A DNA stretch of 64,000 nucleotides from Pseudooceanicola nanhaiensis (GTDB taxonomy: Bacteria; Pseudomonadota; Alphaproteobacteria; Rhodobacterales; Rhodobacteraceae), in assembly GCF_020171315.1 (NCBI RefSeq), contig NZ_JAIUZP010000001.1:558001-622000 (forward strand). The letters run 5' to 3'. Position 1 is the first letter of the stretch. Each line of letters opens with the position of its first letter. Positions 35,979-44,241 of this stretch are shown here, piece after piece. The translations under genes were made by a program, and so were the position numbers. Under the pieces are notes generated by a model. That model did no database searches. It saw nothing but the letters and a program-made list of their open reading frames with translations, and was not told the origin of the DNA.

Positions 35979-36933
35979 TGTTCAGTCCCGGCATCTGGTG
36001 GATCGGATTGACGATGAATCTGTCGGGCTCTGAAGTCCAGACCCTGCAGATGTATTCGTAAGGCGTGAGGCCGGTGAGGGTCTTCAGGCGTCGCGCGAAG
36101 TTGTAGGCTGCCATGAAGTCCGCGAGATGTGTCCGGAGTTGTTCGTGGCTGTCGTAGTGGAAGCGTTTGACGGTGGCGTCCTTGATCGTGCGGTTCATGC
36201 GCTCGACCTGGCCGTTGGTCCATGGGTGGTTCGGTTTGGTCAGTCGGTGCTCGATTCCGTTGGCCTCGCAGATCATGTCGAAGCGCATCTGCCGGGAATA
36301 GGCGGTGTTACGGTTGCGCGGCTGTTCGGCGAACTGGATGCCGTTGTCGGTCAGGATCGTGTGGATGCGGTAGGGGACAGCCTCCAGCAGATGCTCCAGG
36401 AACTCCCAGGCGGTGCGCCTGTCGGCCTTGCCAACCAACTGGGTGACCGCGAATTTGCTGGTTCGGTCAATAGCCACAAAGAGGTAGAGCTTGCCCTCAG
36501 CGGTCTGCACTTCGGCGATATCCATATGGAAGAAACCAATGGGGTAGCGTTTGAACCTTTGGCGCTTGGGCTTGTCTCCTTCGATATCCGGTAGCCGCGA
36601 AATCCCATGCCGCTGAAGACAGCGATGCAGAGCTGATCGGGTCAGGTGCGGGATCGACGGCTGAAGGGCATAGAGGCAATCATCGAGCGGCAGCAGTGTG
36701 TGCCGCCGGAAGGCAACGACCATTGCTTCCTCAGCTTCGCTGAGAACGGATGAACGCGGTTCCTTCGGACCGGTTTTGCAGTCCTCGACCGTCTGGCGCT
36801 TTCGCCACTTCGCCACGGTCTTCGGGTTAATGCCGAGTTCCCGGCTCAACGCCGCGGTCGAAGCCTGCGATCGCTGTATTGCTGCTCTGACGGCGTGCGT
36901 GGTCGTGGCGCAGCCGTGACGAACCTGTCCCAT
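35974..36933 (-). CDS. IS481-family transposase
   Basis: This is a 319-residue DDE transposase. An N-terminal helix-turn-helix (SQASTAALSRELGINPKTVAKW) is followed by an rve-type catalytic core with aspartates in FHMDIAEVQTAEGKLYLF and ILTDNGIQF and the glutamate in PWTNGQVERMNR. ATG 36933 was preferred over 36948 because AAGGAAG sits directly before it. The coding frame does not end inside the element: the last asparagine codon is completed, and the TAG stop provided, by the duplicated target site ACTAGG. Confidence 0.93.
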   Translation of the reverse strand: MGQVRHGCATTTHAVRAAIQRSQASTAALSRELGINPKTVAKWRKRQTVEDCKTGPKEPRSSVLSEAEEAMVVAFRRHTLLPLDDCLYALQPSIPHLTRSALHRCLQRHGISRLPDIEGDKPKRQRFKRYPIGFFHMDIAEVQTAEGKLYLFVAIDRTSKFAVTQLVGKADRRTAWEFLEHLLEAVPYRIHTILTDNGIQFAEQPRNRNTAYSRQMRFDMICEANGIEHRLTKPNHPWTNGQVERMNRTIKDATVKRFHYDSHEQLRTHLADFMAAYNFARRLKTLTGLTPYEYICRVWTSEPDRFIVNPIHQMPGLNN

Positions 36934-36989
36934 AGTGCTTCCTTCCATTCCCTCGAATGGATCGCACCATCAAACCGTGGGATCAAACA
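35979..36989 (-). mobile_element. complete IS481-family insertion sequence
   Basis: This is a 1,011-bp element bounded by CCTAGT duplications (35973-35978 and 36990-36995). Both ends read inward from TGTT: TGTTCAGTCCC on the left and TGTTTGATCCC on the right, an imperfect terminal inverted repeat. It holds a single transposase gene that runs to the very left end. The perfect 6-bp duplication suggests a fairly recent insertion between the fasciclin gene and the accessory genes to its right. Confidence 0.88.
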
Positions 36990-36995
36990 CCTAGT
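36990..36995. repeat. target-site duplication, right copy
   Basis: CCTAGT directly follows the right end of the element. A run of ten C residues begins at 36997. Confidence 0.85.
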
Positions 36996-37140
36996 GCCCC
37001 CCCCCCTGGTTGGGCGGCTTCGGCACAGACGTGCTCAAGGGCGTCGTGGCAGGGATGCCCACCAGCAGAGACGATCAGGTGTTGTCCAAGTTAACCGAAG
37101 TGTAACCAAAGCGACCCCAGAGTTATTCGTGGAGGCATCT

Positions 37141-37416
37141 ATGACCGACAATATGAAGCATGAATACTTGGACCTGGTGAGCCAACTGGTAGTGACGTAC
37201 CGGTCCCTCCTTTCGAAAGAAATGAACGGGCCTTGGCTGAACTCTGATCCGATCGTCCAAGGAATTCGTGCTGTTGGGGAAGCACTCAACCAACAGGGAG
37301 GCTGCGAGGCCATGGCCGCAGCAGTTGTCGAAATCTATCAGCGGACTGGTGAACGATACTCCACGGATCCCCATTTCAACACTTTGTGGGATGGCATAGG
37401 AGCATGGCGGGCTTAG
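37141..37416 (+). CDS. small protein of unknown function
   Basis: This 91-residue protein begins MTDNMKHEYLDLVSQLVV and looks soluble and helical, with a tryptophan in GPWLNSD and a C-terminal FNTLWDGIGAWRA. I do not recognise a family. GGAGG ends 6 nt before ATG 37141, and codon use is less GC-rich than in the core operons. It sits between the IS element and the restriction-like nuclease gene, with its stop 20 nt from that gene's convergent end. Confidence 0.6.
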   Translation: MTDNMKHEYLDLVSQLVVTYRSLLSKEMNGPWLNSDPIVQGIRAVGEALNQQGGCEAMAAAVVEIYQRTGERYSTDPHFNTLWDGIGAWRA

Positions 37417-37435
37417 CCAGCGACAAATCCCAACA

Positions 37436-38710
37436 TTACCGCCTGAAGATATTCTCGCGATGGAACTCTAAATATGGAAGTTGTTCGAGCCGGAATGAAC
37501 CGTAGTTTCCTTCGGAATCGATCCCCCAGCCTATCAACGTATCGACATCGAGATGCTGCGACACCAGTAGGTCACCGTTATCGGTAAAGCTTAGGAAACC
37601 CTGATCAAACAAGTGATCAATATGCGGGCTCAACAGAAGCCCGTTGTTGCCATCGAGCTTCTCAAATGTCGTTGAGATGCGCCACGGTTTGATGTGGCTC
37701 GCGCGAAGATGTCGCCGCTCCTTCACACCGGTGATCCGGCATGCTTTCTCGAAACCTTCAAGATTCTGCCGGTAGATGCCCTGTCCCCGCCGGGATTTCA
37801 CAAGTTGTAATCTTTCGGTTTCATCGAGATCAGTGCGGTTGAGCAATGCGCGCTCAACCTCCTTCTCAGAGGACTCTATGGCTTCGGTTTGACGTGTCGG
37901 CTCAATGGTGGCGGCTCGGTCGAGCTCAGCCCATCGAGCGCCAAGGAGATTGATAACAACCTGCGCCATATCGAAGGGTACGGCAGCGAGGTAGGCTCCC
38001 TGATTACCGTTCCCATTGGACTGAAGCGGGGAGTATTTTTCTGGCAGCGTCGTCGCCAGAACGCTTATATGATCCTTTGGTCTCAAAGGTTGGCTCAAAC
38101 GGATGAATTCCACTGGAAGCCGCCATCCTTCGTTGCCCCAGGCTTCACCAGCTGAACCGAACTCTCCGGGCTTTGGAGCTAAGATGGCTGGCGCAGAGCA
38201 GACGCCAATCGCCCTTATTTCACCCCCAGCGAAGGCAAACACAACGTCCCCAGGGCGCACGCGCTTCATGTTCTCGTAGAACTCGTTCCTTCCACCATTG
38301 CTCTTTTCCGTAGGTGACCAGAGGTAGTTTCCGCCAATTTCGTGAGCATAGGTCTGCTTATTATTCACCCACCAAAACGCGAAGCCTTCGGGCGAGACGT
38401 TGCTGGCTGCGGCAACGGTGTTTGGGATTGCAGGAGTCTGAACTTCGAAGTCGAGATCGCGCAATGTCCGTGCGACGGTTGCCTCGCCACCGCTGAAATC
38501 AGATGCTTCTAGCGGACGCCGACCGGCCCCTGTGTACCCATGCGCGACACCAATTATCGCCTTCGAATCGTAGAGCTTGCCGCCGTATTGCAGATGATAC
38601 GATCGCGATCTACCAAAACCATGCTTCTGCAGGAAAGCGTCCCGGCCGAGCCGGTCAAATTCTTCAGTAGCTCGAAGAACCGCCACCCGATCGATATCTG
38701 AAAGTCCCAA
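37436..38710 (-). CDS. HNH endonuclease with EVE/PUA-like domain, type IV restriction-like
   Basis: This 424-residue protein appears to have three parts. The N-terminal RDAFLQKHGFGRSRSYHL and KLYDSKAIIGVAHGY resemble the head domain of ScoMcrA-like nucleases. The middle FAFWWVNNKQTYAHEIGG followed by VRPGDVVFAFAGGEIRAIG looks like an EVE/PUA fold, which in such proteins reads modified bases. The C-terminal HLRASHIKPWR with NNGLLLSPHIDHLFDQGFL is an HNH nuclease. A single-gene defence system against modified phage DNA is the likely role. AAGGAGG (38716-38722) points to a TTG start at 38710; GTG 38764 would add 18 residues. Its GC content is lower than the core genes. Confidence 0.8.
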   Translation of the reverse strand: MGLSDIDRVAVLRATEEFDRLGRDAFLQKHGFGRSRSYHLQYGGKLYDSKAIIGVAHGYTGAGRRPLEASDFSGGEATVARTLRDLDFEVQTPAIPNTVAAASNVSPEGFAFWWVNNKQTYAHEIGGNYLWSPTEKSNGGRNEFYENMKRVRPGDVVFAFAGGEIRAIGVCSAPAILAPKPGEFGSAGEAWGNEGWRLPVEFIRLSQPLRPKDHISVLATTLPEKYSPLQSNGNGNQGAYLAAVPFDMAQVVINLLGARWAELDRAATIEPTRQTEAIESSEKEVERALLNRTDLDETERLQLVKSRRGQGIYRQNLEGFEKACRITGVKERRHLRASHIKPWRISTTFEKLDGNNGLLLSPHIDHLFDQGFLSFTDNGDLLVSQHLDVDTLIGWGIDSEGNYGSFRLEQLPYLEFHRENIFRR

Positions 38711-39056
38711 ACCAACCTCCTTGCGACGCGAGTAAAGGGCGTCTTGCTTTGAGTAGCCCAACACCTACACATAGTTCTGCCACACACTGTTAAGCAACGG
38801 TCTGAAACGGTTCAGGGGGAGGGTGGCTACCTCTAGCTGAAGTTCCAGTTGCCGGCTGAACGAGGGCATATTGAGAATGTCCGCTTCGACGCTCTTCAAG
38901 GACGCATGACTAGGGTCGTCTGGACGGCAGCTCTGGGCCTCGTTGCGCCTTCATGCGCGCTATCTGGGCTTGGCTGATCGCGGCACTTACAGCAAATTGC
39001 GAAACATAAGTCGTGAAACAGGAGCAGCCGAGAGGCACTTGGGAGGGCCACACAAG

Positions 39057-39623
39057 TTGGAAGTCACTATATATGCCACTGAATATCCAGCAATGTCAGA
39101 GGATGACAGGGAAAGCTTCGCAACGCTCGTTGCGGAAGGAGGCGCGGTGAAGATTGACCGGGTGCGCGAGGGCATTCAGCATCATGGGGTAAAGCTGGTC
39201 GTCGCCAAAATAGATGGAAAAATGATTGGCTGTGCTGCTTTGAAATCGCCTGCGGATGAGTATCGTGCGGCGTTTCAGACAGGAAAAGCTCGGTATTACC
39301 TTCCCAAAGATGTTTATCCGCATGAAGTGGGGTATGTTGCAGTCCATCCGGACCACGAAGGTCAAGGCTGGGGCACAAGGCTATGCGAAATGGCGATGTT
39401 TCTCGCGGCGGACGATGGTGTCTTTGCTACAACGGGCACAGCATCCATGCTCACGAGGGTTCTTCCTCGCCTCGGCTTCAAATGGGTTGGAGTGGTGTGG
39501 AAGGGGCTGCCGAACCATAACGACAAGAAAACGCCGGACCTTCATCTACTTGTTCGACCGCGTATCGGCGGCGCCGACAATTTCGCTGCACATCGGCCGA
39601 GCGGCAGCTTCGGGAAAGAATAG
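39057..39623 (+). CDS. GNAT family N-acetyltransferase
   Basis: This is a protein of about 188 residues with the GNAT fold. KLVVAKIDGKMIGCAAL precedes the core VGYVAVHPDHEGQGWGTRLCEMA, whose Q-G-W-G-T segment fits the acetyl-CoA pyrophosphate loop, and a late LPRLGFKWVGVVWKGLPN resembles the end of the fold. The substrate is unknown. GGGAGGG (39041-39047) favours a TTG start at 39057; an ATG at 39093 is possible and longer frames extend to 38943. The base composition is AT-richer than the surroundings, as for the neighbouring nuclease. Confidence 0.75.
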   Translation: MEVTIYATEYPAMSEDDRESFATLVAEGGAVKIDRVREGIQHHGVKLVVAKIDGKMIGCAALKSPADEYRAAFQTGKARYYLPKDVYPHEVGYVAVHPDHEGQGWGTRLCEMAMFLAADDGVFATTGTASMLTRVLPRLGFKWVGVVWKGLPNHNDKKTPDLHLLVRPRIGGADNFAAHRPSGSFGKE

Positions 39624-39762
39624 CTTTCGGAAAATTTCTAGCGTGAACGGCGGGTATGGGCCGAATGCGGTTCTTCGGCGCCATGTCGTGCATGGCCTAT
39701 TCGTTCGCACGGACTGGCCGCCGTCGAACGGGTCCCGCTATTTTTGCCACTCATACACCTTT

Positions 39763-40965
39763 TTAGGCAGCGACGGGGCGGGGCGTGCGAGCCGCCGACA
39801 GGGCGGCAGAACTGCCCGACAGGACCAGCAGCACGACGCTTGCGCTGAAGGCCGGGACATGCCCGCCCGCGTTATAGAGCAGGCCACCCAGTGTCGCGCC
39901 CAGCGTGATCGACAGTTGGATGATCGCCACCATCAACCCTCCCCCGGCCTCTGCGTCGTCGGGCAGGGTGCGCGCCAGCCACGTCCAATAGCCGACGGGA
40001 GCAGAGGTGGCGAGGAAGCCCCATCCGATCATCAGCGCACCGGTCCCGATGAGTGAATGACCGAAGGTGATCAGCCCTAGCCCCACGACCGCGAGCAGCA
40101 GAGGCCAGAGGATGAGCACAGGGTAGAGCGCACGCTCCAGCGGCTTGCCGATCAATGCGGTGCCGACAAATCCCGCAAGCCCCAGCATCAGAAGCATGGC
40201 CGTAAGATTGGTAACGGCGACACCCGTGACCGTTTCGAGGAAGGGGCGCAGGTAGGTGAAGAGTGTAAACTGTCCCATGAAGAACAGTGCCGTGGCCATC
40301 ATCCCGAGGCTGACCACCGGCGATTTCAGAAGGGCGAAGAGGCTGCCCCCCTGTTTTCGCGGGGCAGGGGCCATGCGCGGTAGGCTGGCCCAGAGCCAGA
40401 GAAGGGCAATGGCCGCGACGGGCACAAGGCAGAGGAAGGCCATGCGCCAGCCGAACAGCCCTCCCAGCAGGCTGCCCATCGGCGCGGCGACCACCGTCGC
40501 CAGGGCATTGCCGCCGTTGAAGATGGCCAGCGCCCGCGGAACGGAGGGGGGCGGCACCAGCCGCATGGCGACGGCGGCGGACATGGACCAGAAGCCGCCG
40601 ATGGCCACGCCGATGAGCGCCCGGCCCACCAGGAAAAGGCTGAAGTTCGGCGCCAAGGCTGCGAACGCGCCCGAACCCAGCATGAGCAGGATGAGGCCCA
40701 ACAGAACGGTCCTGCGGTCAATGCGGCGGGTGAGCGTTGTGAGGGTCAGGCTGGTAAGCACCGCGAAGGCGCCTGAGACGGAGATCGCCTGTCCTGCCAG
40801 TCCTTCGCTGATGGCGAGGTCCGAGGCGATCGGGGTCAGGAGGCTGACTGGCATGAACTCCGAGGCGACGAGCGCGAAGGCGCCGAGGGACAGGGCGACG
40901 ACGGCGCTCCAGTTGGCCGGGGCATCGGCGGAGGGCGAGGCGGTCGAGGGGATGGCGGATGTCAT
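39763..40965 (-). CDS. MFS transporter, DHA1 efflux type
   Basis: This is a 400-residue inner-membrane transporter of about 12 helices. It has LGAFALVASEFMPVSLLTPIA in the first helix, the TLTRRIDRRTVLLGL loop between helices 2 and 3, and GRALIGVAIGGFWSMSAA in helix 4, typical of drug/arabinose-type efflux pumps. A LysR-type dyad lies 127 nt before its start codon, overlapping the end of the LysR gene upstream in the same direction. It is thus the third MFS pump in this window, two of which carry this dyad. Confidence 0.9.
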   Translation of the reverse strand: MTSAIPSTASPSADAPANWSAVVALSLGAFALVASEFMPVSLLTPIASDLAISEGLAGQAISVSGAFAVLTSLTLTTLTRRIDRRTVLLGLILLMLGSGAFAALAPNFSLFLVGRALIGVAIGGFWSMSAAVAMRLVPPPSVPRALAIFNGGNALATVVAAPMGSLLGGLFGWRMAFLCLVPVAAIALLWLWASLPRMAPAPRKQGGSLFALLKSPVVSLGMMATALFFMGQFTLFTYLRPFLETVTGVAVTNLTAMLLMLGLAGFVGTALIGKPLERALYPVLILWPLLLAVVGLGLITFGHSLIGTGALMIGWGFLATSAPVGYWTWLARTLPDDAEAGGGLMVAIIQLSITLGATLGGLLYNAGGHVPAFSASVVLLVLSGSSAALSAARTPRPVAA

Positions 40966-41091
40966 GGGCTCTCCAAGCGTGGAAGCCCCGCGGCAGGGGG
41001 CTGTCGCGAGGAAAGACGCCCCACTGGTGGGGACAGCTCCCCCCTAACGGCCCAGCGCTCCGCCCGGCAGAGCGCTAATCGGCATTGCCTC

Positions 41092-41108
41092 CATGAACGA
41101 CGCTCATC
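41092..41108 (-). promoter_or_regulatory. LysR-type dyad before the MFS gene
   Basis: CATGAACGACGCTCATC overlaps the stop codon of the LysR gene. Unlike the other eight sites, no CATTAA-like hexamer stands at 19-21 nt; a GATTAG occurs 11 nt beyond the dyad. Confidence 0.5.
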
Positions 41109-41997
41109 CTCGGTAGCGGAGCCGGTCGATCAGCACCCGCAGGGCGGAGCTGACATTGCGCCGCCCGGAATAACACAGGTGATACCCCTCGAAGGGGGGG
41201 CACCAGTCCGCCAAAAGGCGGCGGAGACGTCCTGCGGCCACCGCCTCCTCGATCTCCGGGGCGGTTAGGAAGCCGATTCCATGTCCCTCCAGTGCGGCCT
41301 GAAGGACCATGCCGGAATCGTTGAGGATGAAGGGACCGTCGAGCTTGATCACGCGCTCTTCCCCATCCTTTTCGAACTCCCAGTCATAGGTGCCGCCGTC
41401 GACCCTGTGCCGCATGACGATGCAGTTGTGACCGATCAAGTCCTCCGGGTGCTCGGGTAGGGGGTGGTCCTTCAGATAGTCCGGGCTGGCGAAGGCCGCC
41501 ATCTCCAGCGGGGGCCCGACCGGCACGGCGATCATGTCGGGGCCGAGGTGTTCGCTCAGCCGTATGGCGCAGTCGAACCGGTCCTCTGCCAGATCTGAGA
41601 GACGTCCGTCGGTGCTGATCTCGATCGTGACCTCCGGGAAGTCCCGGACCAGCTGCGAGGCCACGGGCCAGAGGATGCGTTGAGCTGCGGGCTTGCTGAC
41701 CGTCACCCGGATCAGCCCTGAGGGGCGTTCTCCGAGGGTGCGGACCTCCTCGATCCGGTCGCTGACCTGCCGGAAGCTCGGGCGCAGGGTGGCGATCAAG
41801 CGCTCGCCCGCATCGGTGAGAGTCACGCTGCGGGAATTCCGGTTCAGCAACTTGACTCCGATGCGGTCTTCGAGCCGACGGATCGTATGGCTGACCGCGG
41901 ATTGCGAGACGCCGAGGCGATGTCCTGCACGGGTGAAATTGCCCTCGTCCGCCACAGCCAGAAGGATGGAGAGATCTCCGATCATGTCTCGGTCCAT
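41104..41997 (-). CDS. LysR-type regulator, candidate controller of the dyad regulon (1)
   Basis: This is a 297-residue LysR regulator: LSILLAVADEGNFTRAGHRL and VSQSAVSHTIRRLEDRIGV form the DNA-binding part, and a ligand-binding domain follows from about residue 90. AGGAGG precedes ATG 41997. It is divergent from the Tat-exported hydrolase gene at 42163, and the dyad at 42063-42079 lies between them, which is the classical place for a LysR operator. Its DNA-binding region closely resembles that of the LysR at 45295, so both could bind the same box. Confidence 0.9.
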   Translation of the reverse strand: MDRDMIGDLSILLAVADEGNFTRAGHRLGVSQSAVSHTIRRLEDRIGVKLLNRNSRSVTLTDAGERLIATLRPSFRQVSDRIEEVRTLGERPSGLIRVTVSKPAAQRILWPVASQLVRDFPEVTIEISTDGRLSDLAEDRFDCAIRLSEHLGPDMIAVPVGPPLEMAAFASPDYLKDHPLPEHPEDLIGHNCIVMRHRVDGGTYDWEFEKDGEERVIKLDGPFILNDSGMVLQAALEGHGIGFLTAPEIEEAVAAGRLRRLLADWCPPFEGYHLCYSGRRNVSSALRVLIDRLRYRG

Positions 41998-42062
41998 TCG
42001 GGCCTCCTGTTCGCCTGGGTACAGGGGCAGATCGCGGCGCTGCCATGGGCTGCCCCCTGCAT

Positions 42063-42106
42063 GATGAATCAAACTCATGGCTGCGATCAGCTTTTGCCGT
42101 CTTACG
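42063..42106 (+). promoter_or_regulatory. LysR-type dyad plus CTTACG hexamer
   Basis: GATGAATCAAACTCATG (42063-42079) is followed after 21 nt by CTTACG at 42101. The hydrolase start at 42163 is 62 nt further; the divergent LysR gene starts at 41997. Confidence 0.65.
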
Positions 42107-42162
42107 CGGGGAACGGGCAAGCCCCAGTTTTATGGCAAGCGCAACCAACAGAGGATATGAAC

Positions 42163-43248
42163 ATGACAGACCAGACCCTTTCCGAAACACCCGACAGCCC
42201 CGAGCGTCGCACGCTTCTTGTCACCGGCGGCGCCGGGGTTGCGGCATTTGGCATCGCGACGCTGTCTGGTCAGGCCCTGCTGGCGCAGGCGACGGCAGAA
42301 TGGGACAAAACCTTCCCCAAGAGCGACGCGGTGGAGCACAGCAAGGTGAGCTTCACCAACCGCTATGGCATCACGCTGGTGGGTGACCTCTACATCCCCG
42401 CCGACCGTCCCGAGGACCCGATGCCGGCCCTTGCCGTGGCCGGACCCTTCGGCGCGGTGAAGGAGCAAGCGTCGGGTCTCTACGCCCAGACCATGGCCGA
42501 GCGCGGTTTCATCACGCTGGCCTTCGACGGCTCCTACACGGGCGAAAGCGGCGGCGAGCCCCGGTTTGTCGCCTCGCCCGACATCAACAGTGAAGACTTC
42601 ATGGCGGCGGTCGATTTCCTTGGCCTGCACGAAGCCGTGGACCGTGAGCGGATCGGCGTGATCGGCGTTTGCGGCTGGGGCGGCCTGGCGCTGAACGCGG
42701 TCGCGGCGGACAAGCGGGTGAAGGCCGTGGCCGTCACCAGCATGTACGACATGTCGCGGGTGATGGCGCGGGGCTACTACGACGCGATGACCGACGCGCA
42801 GCGCAACGACCAGTTGGCCCGCCTGAGCGCGCAACGCTGGGAAGACGCGTCCTCCGACGCCGCACCTGTGCGGGATGGCGGCCTGCCAGATACGCTGGAT
42901 GGCATCGATGATCCGGTCATCACGATGTACTGGAACTACTACAAGACCGATCGCGGCTATCACCCCCGTTCGGCGAATTCGAACGGCGGCTGGAACGTCA
43001 CCTCTGCCATGTCCTTCATGAACATGCCGCAGCTGACCTATATCAACGAGATCTCGCCCCGTCCGGCCCTGATCATCGCGGGGTCGGAAGCCCACTCCCG
43101 CTACTTCAGCGAGGATGCCTATGCGGCCGCAGCCGAGCCGAAGGAACTGGTGATCATCGAGGGGGCGGATCACGTTGATCTCTACGATCAGGTGGACATC
43201 ATTCCCTTCGACCGCATTCAGGCCTTTTTCGAGGGTCATCTGGCCTGA
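42163..43248 (+). CDS. alpha/beta hydrolase with Tat signal, exported
   Basis: This is a 361-residue homologue of the hydrolase at 1296 with a twin-arginine leader (PERRTLLVTGGAGVAAFGI). The mature part keeps the elbow VIGVCGWGG and the GSEAHSRYFSEDAYAAA and GADHVDLYD segments. The elbow cysteine is shared with the cytoplasmic copy while the residue two further is tryptophan here and serine there, which favours cysteine as nucleophile. ATG 42163 was preferred over 42157, which directly abuts AGAGGAT. A perfect terminator hairpin follows. The tail is duplicated at 52790. Confidence 0.87.
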   Translation: MTDQTLSETPDSPERRTLLVTGGAGVAAFGIATLSGQALLAQATAEWDKTFPKSDAVEHSKVSFTNRYGITLVGDLYIPADRPEDPMPALAVAGPFGAVKEQASGLYAQTMAERGFITLAFDGSYTGESGGEPRFVASPDINSEDFMAAVDFLGLHEAVDRERIGVIGVCGWGGLALNAVAADKRVKAVAVTSMYDMSRVMARGYYDAMTDAQRNDQLARLSAQRWEDASSDAAPVRDGGLPDTLDGIDDPVITMYWNYYKTDRGYHPRSANSNGGWNVTSAMSFMNMPQLTYINEISPRPALIIAGSEAHSRYFSEDAYAAAAEPKELVIIEGADHVDLYDQVDIIPFDRIQAFFEGHLA

Positions 43249-43264
43249 GGGAACATGCTCCTTC

Positions 43265-43290
43265 GAGTGGACGGGGGCGCCCGTCCACTC
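43265..43290 (+). terminator. hairpin behind the exported hydrolase gene
   Basis: An 11-bp perfect stem GAGTGGACGGG/CCCGTCCACTC with a 4-nt loop begins 17 nt after the stop. There is no T-run. Confidence 0.6.
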
Positions 43291-43293
43291 AAC

Positions 43294-43476
43294 TCACCTT
43301 TGGTTCGTGTGTTCTGGCATGCAGTCAGCATGCGGGGATTCATTGCCCGAGCGCACCGCAAGAGAGGACACCTTTCGCAACAGTGCGTGCGGCACGTCAT
43401 CGACAGCGTCGCAAGTTCTCGACGCGGGGTAGAAGTGGGGTGCCTGAGGGCACCAAATTTGATCATTCAAATTCAA
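43294..43476 (-). CDS. candidate small protein conserved between the two repeat copies (A)
   Basis: This is a 60-codon minus-strand frame starting with TTG at 43476. Over 48 residues 28 match the frame at 52960 in the other repeat copy, with core YPAS...DDVPHALLRKVSSL and the end MPEHTNQR. Several nucleotide differences in the core are silent or conservative, which favours past coding. No ribosome site is evident and no family is recognised, so it may be a decayed gene end. Confidence 0.3.
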   Translation of the reverse strand: MNLNDQIWCPQAPHFYPASRTCDAVDDVPHALLRKVSSLAVRSGNESPHADCMPEHTNQR

Positions 43477-43645
43477 CGTTTTAATTGGCCGTTGCGAAGC
43501 CGCCCCGGCTACGCACAGCCTTCACGCGGAGGGTGCCCGGGATAGATGAATGCCCCTTGCAACTGCCAGTTCCGGTGCCCATCGGGACAACCGGCGACGC
43601 CCTCTCCGCACTAGGGCAGCAATCGGCATGGTGACGCCGGGCTTT

Positions 43646-43688
43646 CATGAGGTCCTCTCATGAGCGTGTCCCGAACCGCCGGCATTAA
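43646..43688 (+). promoter_or_regulatory. LysR-type dyad plus CATTAA hexamer
   Basis: CATGAGGTCCTCTCATG (43646-43662) has perfect 6-bp arms, the best-formed dyad of the set. CATTAA follows after 20 nt at 43683-43688; the cupin gene starts at 43783. Confidence 0.7.
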
Positions 43689-43782
43689 TCACCAGTCCGG
43701 GACCACTATCTCATTCGGGCAGGCAGGGGATCGACCCTGCTGCAGGCCCTGTGGCCGCCTCACGCACAATGGAGACGACCTG

Positions 43783-44241
43783 ATGAAAACAATCCTTGCA
43801 GCCCTCGCCCTTACGCTGGCCGGAGCTCCCGCTGCCTTCGCGCAGGAGATGACACAGACCACGACGCTGGAACGCGGCGGCCAGATCGGCAGCGAAGATA
43901 CCTTCACCGGCACGGTGTTCGTCGCTCCGGTCTTTGGGCCGAACATGAACGATGTCAGCGCTGGCGAGGTGACCTTCATGCCGGGAGCGCGCTCGGCCTG
44001 GCACACGCACCCGATCGGCCAATACCTTGTGGTTACGAAGGGGACGGGCTGGTATCAGGAAGCGGGCCAGGAAAAGCAGATCATGCGTACCGGTGACGTG
44101 GTCTTTGCCCCGGCGGGCGTGAACCATTGGCATGGCGCGACTGACGGCACCTCGGTCACCCACTATGCGATCCAAGCCGCCGAAAACGGTTCGGCTGTGA
44201 CCTGGGGTGCGCTGGTGACGGACGAAGAATATGGCAGCTAA
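43783..44241 (+). CDS. cupin domain protein, exported
   Basis: This is a 152-residue single-cupin protein with a Sec leader (TILAALALTLAGAPAAFA). Metal ligands are expected from AWHTHPIGQYLVV (cupin motif 1) and the histidines of NHWHG (motif 2). The core GARSAWHTHP.GQ and VNHWHGA closely parallel the cytoplasmic cupin at 47815, whose relatives include manganese-dependent hydroxynitrile lyases. An activity on small carbonyl or cyanohydrin compounds is conceivable but not shown. GGAGA precedes ATG 43783. The PQQ-type dehydrogenase gene overlaps its end by 11 nt. Confidence 0.85.
   Translation: MKTILAALALTLAGAPAAFAQEMTQTTTLERGGQIGSEDTFTGTVFVAPVFGPNMNDVSAGEVTFMPGARSAWHTHPIGQYLVVTKGTGWYQEAGQEKQIMRTGDVVFAPAGVNHWHGATDGTSVTHYAIQAAENGSAVTWGALVTDEEYGS

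Larger units (their letters stand above)
43095..43506. repeat. long direct repeat, copy A
   Basis: This copy covers the last 50 or so codons of the Tat-exported hydrolase and about 260 nt of following non-coding DNA. It recurs in diverged form at 52792-53210, from CTCCCGC to GCGAAGCCGCCCC in both copies. Confidence 0.8.

Noticed and set aside
36997-37006. Run of ten C residues beside the IS element as a phase-variation tract
   Set aside because: It lies outside any coding frame and does not sit at a promoter that I can identify.
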